Source: an uncultured Bacteroidales bacterium (GTDB lineage: Bacteria; Bacteroidota; Bacteroidia; Bacteroidales; UBA932). From it: DNA of 37,955 bases. Each line of letters opens with the position of its first letter. Position 1 is the stretch's first letter. The notes under the pieces were generated by a model. That model ran no database searches. It saw only the letters and a list, made by a program, of their open reading frames with translations, and had not been told where the DNA came from. The DNA lies in NCBI GenBank assembly GCA_946055165.1, contig CAMGFA010000020.1, forward strand, positions 1-37,955, read 5' to 3'. Both the position numbers and the translations under genes were made by a program. Positions 6,234-14,287 of this stretch are shown piece after piece.

Positions 6234-8273
6234 CTATTTCTCAATCAATTCGAAATCCAGCAATCGCTGCTCCAGGTTGGCATTTTTCACGCGGATGCGG
6301 ACCTGGTCGCCGAGGCGGAAGATTTTGTGGCTCCGCCTTCCGCGCAGCCTGTAGAGTTTCTCGTCGAACTCAAAGAAATCGCCGCGGATATCCCGCAAGG
6401 CCACCATTCCCTCGATGTGCTCCCCGTCGGTCTCGACATACATTCCCCACTCGGTGAGCCCTGAAATATGCCCATCGTACTCCATTCCCACACGCTCCTG
6501 CATATATTCCACCAGCTTGTATTTGATGCTGCTGCGCTCGGCATCGGTCGCAATATTCTCTCTTTCCGATGCGTATTTGCACTCATTCTCGAAGAAATCC
6601 TTGTCCTGGCTCTTTCCCTTGTTCAGATAGGCCCAGAGCAGGCGGTGCACCATAAGGTCGGGATAGCGCCTGATAGGGGAAGTGAAGTGCGTGTAGTCCG
6701 CGAATGCCAGACCGTAGTGCCCGATGTTGTCGGTAGAGTATCGGGCCTTGGCCATAGACCTGAGAGCCAGTTCCTTGAAGGCCACGCCCTCGGCACTACC
6801 CTTGGACTTGGCAAGAAGCTCGTTGATAGCTTTGGCAGCCTTGCGGCCTTCGGTATCGGAACTCATCTTGTAGCCGAAACCTTTGGCGAAAGTGCGCAGA
6901 TTCTGCAGTTTTTCGGCATTCGGCTCATCATGGATACGATAGACGAAAGTCTTGCCCTTGCTGCGCACAAACTCGGCTACTGTCTTGTTGGCCAGCAACA
7001 TAAATTCCTCTATAAGGTAGTTCGCCTCGCAGGAATACTTCTGGTAAACCTCCAGCGGCTTGCCATTTTCGTCGCAGCGCACCTTCATTTCCGGGCGGTC
7101 GAAATCGATGGCCCCGCTCTTCTGCCTGCGGGCCTTGAGAATGCCTGCGAGCCTGTTCAGCGTCTTCACCGCCAGCTCCAGCCGGTCCGGACAGTCCGAC
7201 GGCTCCTTCTCAATGATTGCCTGCGCCTGCTCGTAGTCAAGTCTGCGGTCCGATTCTATCACGCTCCTGCCTATCCACTTTTTGCGGATTTTGGCATCGG
7301 GACTGATTTCGAAAAGTACTGAAAAACAGAGCTTCTGCTCGCCCTCACGAAGGGAACAGAGCCTGTTGCAAAGCTTCTCCGGCAGCATAGGGATGGTCCT
7401 GTCCACCAGATAGACCGATGTGCCCCTGTTGCGGGCCTCCTTATCGACGAGGCTGCCTTCGCGCACATACCAGCTCACGTCGGCAATGTGCACGCCCACC
7501 TGGAAATTACCGTTGTCCAGAGCCTCGAAGCTCAGGGCATCGTCAAAATCCTTGGCATCGGACGGGTCGATTGTAAAGGTGAAAGTCTGCCGGAAATCGC
7601 GCCTGTCCTTGAGCTCGGCCTCTCCGATTTCCGCGCTTATGGACTCGGCCTCCCGCTCCACTTCGCTCTCGAAGCGGTATGGCAGATTGTATTCGGCCAG
7701 GATTGCGTGCATTTCGGTATTGTTGTCCCCCACAGGGCCGAGCACGTCCACCAGATGGCCTTTAGGAAGGTTGTCGTGGCGGTTCCACTCGTCCACCAGC
7801 ACTGCCACCTTGTAGCCTTTCTGCGCCCCGAGCCTTTCCGCTTCGGCAGGGTCCACCTCGATATCGTAAGGCATATTCCGGCTCTGCATCAGCACCCAGG
7901 CCTGCTTTCCCGCCTTGTGGAAGATACCCACAAAGGGTTTGGTGCTGCGTTCCACTATCTCTATCACTTCGCCCTCGCGGCGTTCTGCGCTGTTTTTTCC
8001 GGACGATGCTTTCTTTCCTTCCGATACGGGGCATTCTCTGGTTACGGCCACCCTCACAAAATCATTGTTGAGAGCGCCGCGGGTCTTGGCTGCCTTTATG
8101 AAAATGTCTTCTTCCTGCCCCTCCACCTTCACGAAGGCAAATCCTTCGCGGGTCATCTGCAAGGTACCTATGTATTGAGGGAATATCTTTCTTCCAGCCT
8201 TCTTTTTCTTTTTGGGGATACTGAGCTTCCTGACTCTGCCTTTCTTCTGCCTGGTGCTGTTTTTCGTTTTCAT
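6234..8273 (-). CDS. rnr: Ribonuclease R
   Basis: A 679-residue 3'-to-5' exoribonuclease of the RNB family, which degrades structured RNA and takes part in mRNA and rRNA quality control in the cytoplasm. The N-terminus is very basic (KKKKKAGRK at about 21-29) and is followed by cold-shock-type OB domains. The RNB active-site stretch DPSDAKDFDDAL, with its cluster of metal-binding Asp residues, is at about 236-247, and GVHIADVSWYV follows. The C-terminal S1 domain covers about 595-679. Length is normal for Bacteroidetes. The start ATG at 8273 lies about 20 bp below a TATATTTG box; no clear Shine-Dalgarno sequence is seen. Confidence 0.95.
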   Translation of the reverse strand: MKTKNSTRQKKGRVRKLSIPKKKKKAGRKIFPQYIGTLQMTREGFAFVKVEGQEEDIFIKAAKTRGALNNDFVRVAVTRECPVSEGKKASSGKNSAERREGEVIEIVERSTKPFVGIFHKAGKQAWVLMQSRNMPYDIEVDPAEAERLGAQKGYKVAVLVDEWNRHDNLPKGHLVDVLGPVGDNNTEMHAILAEYNLPYRFESEVEREAESISAEIGEAELKDRRDFRQTFTFTIDPSDAKDFDDALSFEALDNGNFQVGVHIADVSWYVREGSLVDKEARNRGTSVYLVDRTIPMLPEKLCNRLCSLREGEQKLCFSVLFEISPDAKIRKKWIGRSVIESDRRLDYEQAQAIIEKEPSDCPDRLELAVKTLNRLAGILKARRQKSGAIDFDRPEMKVRCDENGKPLEVYQKYSCEANYLIEEFMLLANKTVAEFVRSKGKTFVYRIHDEPNAEKLQNLRTFAKGFGYKMSSDTEGRKAAKAINELLAKSKGSAEGVAFKELALRSMAKARYSTDNIGHYGLAFADYTHFTSPIRRYPDLMVHRLLWAYLNKGKSQDKDFFENECKYASERENIATDAERSSIKYKLVEYMQERVGMEYDGHISGLTEWGMYVETDGEHIEGMVALRDIRGDFFEFDEKLYRLRGRRSHKIFRLGDQVRIRVKNANLEQRLLDFELIEK

Positions 8274-8292
8274 TCAATTCAATATAATCGCG

Positions 8293-8300
8293 CAAATATA
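8293..8300 (-). promoter_or_regulatory. -7 element of the RNase R operon
   Basis: The minus strand reads TATATTTG, a full match to TAnnTTTG. GTTG occurs about 21 bp upstream in place of TTTG. The predicted leader is only 13-14 nt. This marks RNase R as a separate transcription unit from the PUL. Confidence 0.5.
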
Positions 8301-8328
8301 CTCAATTTTCGCGTGTTTTCACAACAGC

Positions 8329-8344
8329 ACACAGGAGCCTGTGT
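8329..8344 (-). terminator. Hairpin just after the GH20 stop codon
   Basis: ACACAGG and CCTGTGT form a perfect 7-bp stem with a 2-nt loop, starting 3 bp after the GH20 stop codon. No T-run follows, so it may stabilise or process the 3' end of the PUL transcript and need not be a classical terminator. Confidence 0.4.
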
Positions 8345-8346
8345 CC

Positions 8347-10323
8347 TCACCGAAGAGTGCTTGTGCAGCTGCGGGCGGAGCAGTATGTGGCACGGGCCTG
8401 CCTTCCGTTGGGTGAAATTTCGATTTTTGCACCGGGAATTGCGGAATTGGTCTTCAATTCTCCGTCCACCATAATCATGCCCGGCTGAGGAATATGGAAA
8501 CATATCCCCTGCTCCTCCCACCACGGCATTTCGAACTGCACGATGGAGCTGTAGAACTCCGAAGGCGTGCGCCTGCATTCCGCATTCCAGGCCCTCTCGA
8601 AAACGCCCACGATTTTAGGAAAACTGTTGTAGCAGACATCCTCGAAACTGCGTACAGTTTCAGTAAACAACTGGGCCTGGGCCCCGATAATGTTGTCCAT
8701 TTTTCTGAGCGGAAGAGCCAGAGACTTGGTATCGTCGATGTACCCGGCCCAACTGTGAGCCCTCTCCTCCTTGTTGGAAGAATAAGCCTGGTCGGCGTAG
8801 GTATAATCCACATTGGAAAGAACAGTAGGATAGCCTTTTGCAGCATTCTCATAAGGCAATTCACTTCCGCCCCATGCGGTATTCCAGACATTGTTCATAA
8901 AGAGCACAGCCTTGAGTTTCCCGGCAACAACGGGATCGGAACAGGCCACCACCTCCTGCCATCCGGCAATCTTGACTCCCCTGCTTAGGGCAATGTCCGC
9001 CACCCTGCCCAAGAAGATTTCGTGCAGGTCACGGGAGTTCCAGGCCCCGGCAGGAACCTCGTCCCCGCCGATGTGTATGGCAGCCAAAGGCACGGAAGCA
9101 TCGGCATAAATCCCTATGAAACAATCAAATATACGCTCGATAAAAGAATAGACCGACTCCATATCCACACTCATTACATTGTCCGTGTAGCCCTGTGCAC
9201 TTTCGTAAACGGAAGCATCGGACTCGTCCTGCAGCTTCAAGGAGCTGTCGCCTGTTCTGCGTTCATAGGCTTTCATCGCATAAATAGCAGCACGGCTGTG
9301 CCCCGGAGTGTCGAACTCGGGGATTACCCTTATTCTTCTCTCCCAGGCATAACGCAGGATGTCGATGAAGTCCTCCCGCGTATAGTAGCCGTTGGACAAA
9401 GCCTTGGACGAAGGGTCGGCGCAGCCATCATACGAAGGCTGAAGCCCCTTTTCCGGGTCCAGGCTGTGGAAGGCTCCAATGGAAGTGAGTTCGGGAATGC
9501 CATCTATCTCAATCCTCCAGCCCTCGTCATCAGCCAAATGCAAATGCAGATAGTTCACTTTGTAGCGGGCAAGCACGTCAATCAGTTTTTTGAGATCTGC
9601 CAAAGAAGTAAAGTTTCTGGCCACATCGAGCATATAGCCACGATATTGAAAATCAGGCCAATCCTCAATATAAATGTCCCTGAGCGGTGTCCCGCCCGAA
9701 TTGCGGAGCAGCTGCTTCAGAGTAAGCTCCGCATAAAAGCGCCCGTCCGCATCGTCCGATTCAATTTCAACTTCGCCCGCAGAATCGATTGCGATGCTGT
9801 ACCAGCCCTGCGGATGCGAAGCGCAATGGGCAAAGGCCTCCCGCGCCGCACGCTTCGGGGCAGGTATGATGTCGTACAGGGCAACAGGTTTCACTTTTAG
9901 GGAAGAATTGTATCTGTACCACTGCTCAGCATCGGCTTCGAGCGGAAGGAACTCATATTCTGCTTTCAGGGGCTTTCCGCAAGGGGATGCAGAAGACTGA
10001 AGCACAAAGCCTTCCGGGGCCCAGCTGCGTCTTTTCAGAGCATCGGACCTGTACCTTACCGTAAGGGAATCGGCGCGAATGCCTAGAGGACGGATCTTGT
10101 ACAGATTGGCCTGATGCTGCTCAATTGTTGCATCGGAACCCTCGAGAACCTCAACTGCGGCCGGCATCTGGGAAAACCAGATTGTCCAGTCTTCGGGAAG
10201 GCTGCGGGCATTGCGGACAACAATCTCGTGCACCCCGGCCCCCTCGCGCCAGAAAATTTGCGGCGAGGGAGCTGTGCACGATGCGAGCAGGAGCAGCAGT
10301 GCTGCGAACTTGCTGGATTTCAT
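8347..10323 (-). CDS. GH20 beta-hexosaminidase lipoprotein
   Basis: A 658-residue lipoprotein (lipobox LASC, Cys at 16) that should release terminal beta-linked N-acetylhexosamines. A GH20b-like N-terminal domain runs to about 205. The catalytic barrel follows, with YRGYMLDVARNF, HLADDEGWR and the acid/base pair Asp421-Glu422 in HIGGDEVP. GH20 enzymes use substrate-assisted catalysis with this Asp-Glu pair. The start ATG overlaps the GH3 stop (ATGA), so translation is coupled. The last roughly 25 residues (ending SARSCTSTLR) do not look like the usual C-terminal beta-sandwich and may be a truncation scar. A GlcNAc-releasing enzyme is unexpected in an otherwise glucan-directed operon. Confidence 0.93.
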   Translation of the reverse strand: MKSSKFAALLLLLASCTAPSPQIFWREGAGVHEIVVRNARSLPEDWTIWFSQMPAAVEVLEGSDATIEQHQANLYKIRPLGIRADSLTVRYRSDALKRRSWAPEGFVLQSSASPCGKPLKAEYEFLPLEADAEQWYRYNSSLKVKPVALYDIIPAPKRAAREAFAHCASHPQGWYSIAIDSAGEVEIESDDADGRFYAELTLKQLLRNSGGTPLRDIYIEDWPDFQYRGYMLDVARNFTSLADLKKLIDVLARYKVNYLHLHLADDEGWRIEIDGIPELTSIGAFHSLDPEKGLQPSYDGCADPSSKALSNGYYTREDFIDILRYAWERRIRVIPEFDTPGHSRAAIYAMKAYERRTGDSSLKLQDESDASVYESAQGYTDNVMSVDMESVYSFIERIFDCFIGIYADASVPLAAIHIGGDEVPAGAWNSRDLHEIFLGRVADIALSRGVKIAGWQEVVACSDPVVAGKLKAVLFMNNVWNTAWGGSELPYENAAKGYPTVLSNVDYTYADQAYSSNKEERAHSWAGYIDDTKSLALPLRKMDNIIGAQAQLFTETVRSFEDVCYNSFPKIVGVFERAWNAECRRTPSEFYSSIVQFEMPWWEEQGICFHIPQPGMIMVDGELKTNSAIPGAKIEISPNGRQARATYCSARSCTSTLR

Positions 10324-12644
10324 TTTTTAAGCGTTACTTTTTTGCCTGTATAACTTATTGTTGCAGACTGGTTTCCGGCTGCAAGACGGAATTCACCCGG
10401 TTCCAGTACCCATTCCAGGTCCTCTGACACGAAGGCCAGGTCTTCCGCCTTGAGCTTGAAGCTTACGGTAGTGCTCTGTCCCGGCTCCAGGTAAATCTTC
10501 CTGTAGTCCCTCAGCCTTCTCACATCCGGAGTAAGCGAAGCGCAAAGATCTGAGCTGAAGAGCAGTACAGCTTCCTTTCCCGCAACACTGCCTGTGTTGG
10601 TAACGTCCACGCTCACGCAAACAATATCGCCGGGACGGAATTCCTGCCGGTCCGTTTTCATATTGGAGTACTCGAAAGTGGTATAGCTGAGGCCGTATCC
10701 GAAAGGCCACTGGCTTTCGATATTGGCGGAGTAGTCGTAAAGGCCCTCCATCGTGGCACGGTTCTCACACAGTTTGTAATCGTAGGTGTTCAGCCTGTTC
10801 ACGTATTTGGGGTAGGTGTAAGGCAATCTTGCGCTGAAATTCTCCTCCCCGCAAAGCAGGGCCGCAAGAGCATCGCCTCCATAATTTCCCGGCAGCAGAA
10901 CCGACACCACAGCATCGGCCAGAGGCTCGATGTCGCTGATTACGCGCGGACGTCCTTCGTTGAGCACAAGGACCATAGGCTTCCCCGCAGCAGAGAGCAC
11001 TTTCACCAGTTCCCGCTGGTTTGCAGAGAGCGAAAGATCGCTGATATTGCCCTTTGTCTCGCAATACGAATTTTCCCCAAGTGCCAGCACCACAACATCG
11101 GCCTTTGCCGCTGCCTTGAGGGCCGCAGAATAGTCGCCCCTTGTCTCCTGCCTGAAATCGCCATAGGCAGGATATTCAAGGACAGGCAGATAGTTCACAT
11201 TGTCGAACTTTGTGCACAGGGCTTCGTAAATGGTATTGTATCGGCCGGTAAATTCCGGACAATCCGCCTGATCACCCTGCCAGGAGTAGTTCCAGCCACC
11301 TCCGAGCGGGCGCATGGAATTGGCATTAGGGCCCACAAGCAGTATGCGGCTGTTCTTCGGAAGCGGCAGCAGTCCGTCCCTATTCTTGAGCAGCACTTCC
11401 GTTTCGAGAGCGGTCCTGTAGGCCTGCCTCTCGGACTCAGGACTGCCGAAGTATCCGAAACCGGAGCCTTCAGAATACGGGTCGTCGAAAAGACCGAGAC
11501 GGATTTTCAGGCGAAGGATGCGGCTCACTGCATCGTCGATACGGCTCATCGGGACCTTTTTCTCCTTCACCAATTCCACGAGCAGGTCGCAGACTTCGGT
11601 GCTGTAAGGCTCCATAATCATGTCCACGCCCGCATTGATGGACTGGGCGATGGCATCTTTATAAGTAGGGGCTGTGTGGTCGCGGTCGTAGAGGCACTTG
11701 ATGTCGGCCCAGTCGGTGACAATCATTCCGTCCCAGTTCAAGCCTTCCTTCACCCAATCCGTGAGAAGTTCCCTATTGGAGTGGAAAGGTACGCCGTCGT
11801 TGCTGGAGGAACTTACCATAAGGCTTAGCGCTCCGGCCTCGATTGCCGCCTTGAAAGGAGGGAAGAACTTCTCCTTGATTTCGCGCTTGCTGAGCATTGA
11901 AGGGGTGCGGTCCTGGCCCGATACGGACGCTCCGTAGGCGAGGAAGTGCTTGATACTCACAGCCACGTGCTCGGCATCGATATGGTTCGGGTCCTCTCCC
12001 TGGAGCCCTTTTGTGAGCGCAGCGCCCATCCTGCTCTGCACCAGAGGGTCCTCCCCGAAACTCTCCCACATCCTCGGCCAGCACTGATTTCGGCTGAGGT
12101 CGAGGGTCGGAGTGAATACCCACGGGACATTGCAGGCTCTGGTCTCGTAGGCGCTTATCCTACCCACCTCGTAGGACAGTTCGTCGTTGAACGATGCGGC
12201 CAGGCCGATTTCGTGAGGGAAGAGTACCGCTCCCAAGGTATAGGACGCCCCGTGAATCTGGTCCAGACCGTAGAGGCAGGGGATCCCCATCTCGTCCATC
12301 GAAATGTCCTGAATCTGGCCGATGAACTGCCTGTAAGCACTAGCCGAATCGGCCACGTCGTTCATCGTATTCAAGACCGATCCGATCTTGTATTTGCGGA
12401 TAAGAGCCTCACCCTGAGGCGAGACATTGTGCGTTCCGGCATCGATAATATATTCGGAAGTGAGCTGGGTCATCTGCCCCACCTTCTCCTCGAGTGTCAT
12501 CTTCCGGAGAATCTTCCCTATCTTCGCCTCCACTTCCCTGTCTGCCGTAATGGCCGGAGCCGGACCGCCCTGACAAGAGCAGAGCAACCCGGCAGCACCG
12601 GCCAACGCAATCACAAATAAGGTAAAATGCCTTTTATGTTTCAT
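10320..12644 (-). CDS. GH3 beta-glucosidase lipoprotein (BglX-like)
   Basis: A 774-residue family 3 glycoside hydrolase with a predicted lipoprotein signal (LLCSC). The N-terminal barrel contains TLEEKVGQMTQL, SFGEDPLV and the nucleophile motif VTDWADI. The second alpha/beta domain contains LLVGPNANSM, VVVLALGENSY and LVLNEGRP, and a C-terminal fibronectin-III-like domain ends the protein. It should remove terminal beta-glucose from oligosaccharides made by the GH16 enzymes. An in-frame ATG at 12680 exists, but it lies inside the upstream gene and ahead of the signal peptide; the ATG at 12644, one base after the upstream stop, directly begins MKHKRHFTLFVIAL and is preferred. It overlaps the GH20 start by 4 bp. 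Confidence 0.93.
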   Translation of the reverse strand: MKHKRHFTLFVIALAGAAGLLCSCQGGPAPAITADREVEAKIGKILRKMTLEEKVGQMTQLTSEYIIDAGTHNVSPQGEALIRKYKIGSVLNTMNDVADSASAYRQFIGQIQDISMDEMGIPCLYGLDQIHGASYTLGAVLFPHEIGLAASFNDELSYEVGRISAYETRACNVPWVFTPTLDLSRNQCWPRMWESFGEDPLVQSRMGAALTKGLQGEDPNHIDAEHVAVSIKHFLAYGASVSGQDRTPSMLSKREIKEKFFPPFKAAIEAGALSLMVSSSSNDGVPFHSNRELLTDWVKEGLNWDGMIVTDWADIKCLYDRDHTAPTYKDAIAQSINAGVDMIMEPYSTEVCDLLVELVKEKKVPMSRIDDAVSRILRLKIRLGLFDDPYSEGSGFGYFGSPESERQAYRTALETEVLLKNRDGLLPLPKNSRILLVGPNANSMRPLGGGWNYSWQGDQADCPEFTGRYNTIYEALCTKFDNVNYLPVLEYPAYGDFRQETRGDYSAALKAAAKADVVVLALGENSYCETKGNISDLSLSANQRELVKVLSAAGKPMVLVLNEGRPRVISDIEPLADAVVSVLLPGNYGGDALAALLCGEENFSARLPYTYPKYVNRLNTYDYKLCENRATMEGLYDYSANIESQWPFGYGLSYTTFEYSNMKTDRQEFRPGDIVCVSVDVTNTGSVAGKEAVLLFSSDLCASLTPDVRRLRDYRKIYLEPGQSTTVSFKLKAEDLAFVSEDLEWVLEPGEFRLAAGNQSATISYTGKKVTLKK

Positions 12645-12645
12645 T

Positions 12646-14094
12646 TTACTGTTTTGGAATGAATCTGTAATACCATGCATCAGTAGCAGTCTGCAACCTC
12701 AAATACAGACAATCCTCCGCAAGGGTCAATATCCTGTATTTTCCGCCAAGGGCAACTGGAACCGGAATTGCACTAGGGAAAGCATTTTCAGAGAATTGCA
12801 GATAAGGAACTTCACCCTCAATTACAATGTCCCAAGTCTGGCCATCAGGCTGGGTGTACTCGATATCCATTGCTTCATCTCCTTCATGTCCCATTGCAGA
12901 AAGAGCATCCTTGTTACAATATACATATCCATTGGCCCGAAGAACATATCCACCATCTTCCTGGAATACCAATTCATCGTCGTACATTGAATAGTTCCTC
13001 ATCTCGTCCGGCTCTACAGACCACCAGTCCGGGCTCATCGTAGAAGGATCACCTTCCCCATAATGACCCTTTGTGGTATGATCCCATACCCACACTTTCT
13101 GAGTGCCGTCGGAATTGGTGGTAAGAAGCGGCTTGAGTTCTTCTGCAGTCGGCACCTTGACAAAGCCTGTGGCACTTACACTGAATGAAGAGATTCGTCC
13201 CGGAGTGAAGGCCAAAGTCCTTTCTGCAGAGAAGTTGATTGTCTTAACCCAAGTATCGGTCATGGTGTAAACAGTAATCTTCATCCAACTGCCTTCTCCG
13301 AACTTGTCATCCCCATTATTAGGAACAGTGGCAAAAAACACATTGGACAAGGTGGTTCCTCTCAAGGCATTGTTTGTATTGAGATAGATATACTGTTCAC
13401 CCTTTCCCTCTCCATTGTTGAGATATACAATGTTCTGTTCCTCAAAATCACAAAATACCTCACCGGACAATCTCTTGTTCGACTCTATTTTAATACCTAC
13501 AATTTCGGACGCTCCCTCAGGAAGGGCAAGAGTCTCGATTTTTCCATAAGAGGAAAGATGGCTGAATTGGAGATTTACCGAACTTGGAATCTCGGCAGAT
13601 TCTGCCTTTGCCACTATAACTTGTGCTTTTTCATCACAGGTTCCAAGATTAGGAGTCTGATCTGTAGGTATTTTGGCATAAACCATCTTTTTCTCCTTTC
13701 CGTTCCAGTCTTCATTTGACCTCCAGTTGAGTGCAACTGCAGGACTTATGGCATAAAAAGAATGCTTCACAGCATCTTCATCCAATGTGAAAGATGCTGT
13801 CAATTCTGCAGACAGAGCATCTTCAGACGGTACTGGAGTAACGCTCTTGGCATTGACCAAAGCACCTTCCTGATCATTGTAAAAAATGGCAGTTTGTTCA
13901 TTCGCCGTCCACAGAACAGGATATACGCCGTCCTTAGCTTCGCCGAAAACAGTTTTTACTTCTGTTGGAGCAACAGAAAACCTTACACTTACGCTTTTTT
14001 CCGATGGAGAAACAACAGAAGCCGTTTTAGAGCAGGACACAAAGCCGGCCACAAGGATAGTGAGCACGGCAAAAGATTTCATAATCGTTTTCAT
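12646..14094 (-). CDS. Lipoprotein with fimbrillin-like N-terminal half and PUL-type glycan-binding C-terminal module
   Basis: A 482-residue lipoprotein (lipobox FVSC). Residues about 30-315 resemble Mfa/fimbrillin-like domains (EVKTVFG, YPVLWTANEQTAIFYN, LQFSHLSSYGKIE). They are closely related to the N-terminal half of the GH16 fusion encoded upstream. Residues about 330-482 form a second module with WVWDHTTKGHYGEGDP and NYSMYDDELVF. The same module occurs twice in the SusE-like protein of this operon, so a surface glycan-binding role is likely. A good ribosome-binding site, GGGAGGAG, lies at 14100-14107. GH3 follows after a single base. The family function is inferred; no catalytic motif is seen. 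Confidence 0.75.
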   Translation of the reverse strand: MKTIMKSFAVLTILVAGFVSCSKTASVVSPSEKSVSVRFSVAPTEVKTVFGEAKDGVYPVLWTANEQTAIFYNDQEGALVNAKSVTPVPSEDALSAELTASFTLDEDAVKHSFYAISPAVALNWRSNEDWNGKEKKMVYAKIPTDQTPNLGTCDEKAQVIVAKAESAEIPSSVNLQFSHLSSYGKIETLALPEGASEIVGIKIESNKRLSGEVFCDFEEQNIVYLNNGEGKGEQYIYLNTNNALRGTTLSNVFFATVPNNGDDKFGEGSWMKITVYTMTDTWVKTINFSAERTLAFTPGRISSFSVSATGFVKVPTAEELKPLLTTNSDGTQKVWVWDHTTKGHYGEGDPSTMSPDWWSVEPDEMRNYSMYDDELVFQEDGGYVLRANGYVYCNKDALSAMGHEGDEAMDIEYTQPDGQTWDIVIEGEVPYLQFSENAFPSAIPVPVALGGKYRILTLAEDCLYLRLQTATDAWYYRFIPKQ

Positions 14095-14109
14095 AACTAC
14101 TCCTCCCTC

Positions 14110-14253
14110 TTAAAATGTTCCGTAATCATCTTCTTCGGCACCATTGATTGTCGAGGCGCCCATTACATCGAAACTCGATGCGATCACCTGTTGTGATTCG
14201 AAAGCAATCGTCTCCATGGACGGTGCTTCATAAAGCAATTTGGTTTTTTTCAT
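14110..14253 (-). CDS. Small acidic-tailed protein of 47 residues, unknown function
   Basis: An ATG at 14251-14253 opens a 47-codon frame ending in TAA at 14110-14112. The protein begins MKKTKLLYEAPSMETIAFES and ends with an acidic tail EEDDYGTF. It has no signal peptide or membrane segment. It sits in the PUL operon, 34 bp after the fimbrillin-GH16 gene and 15 bp before the fimbrillin-like lipoprotein gene. The pattern MKK-x-YEAPS-x-E followed by a Ser/Gly-rich, acidic end resembles short uncharacterised proteins often found beside fimbrillin-like genes in Bacteroidales; that resemblance is from memory and not checked. It might be a chaperone-like partner or a regulatory peptide. Confidence 0.6.
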   Translation of the reverse strand: MKKTKLLYEAPSMETIAFESQQVIASSFDVMGASTINGAEEDDYGTF

Positions 14254-14287
14254 AAGACTCACATTTTATATAAATCAAACTTCAAAC

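Noticed and set aside
12645..12680. Upstream ATG of the GH3 gene
   Set aside because: It would overlap the upstream coding region and bury the lipoprotein signal peptide behind 12 extra residues.
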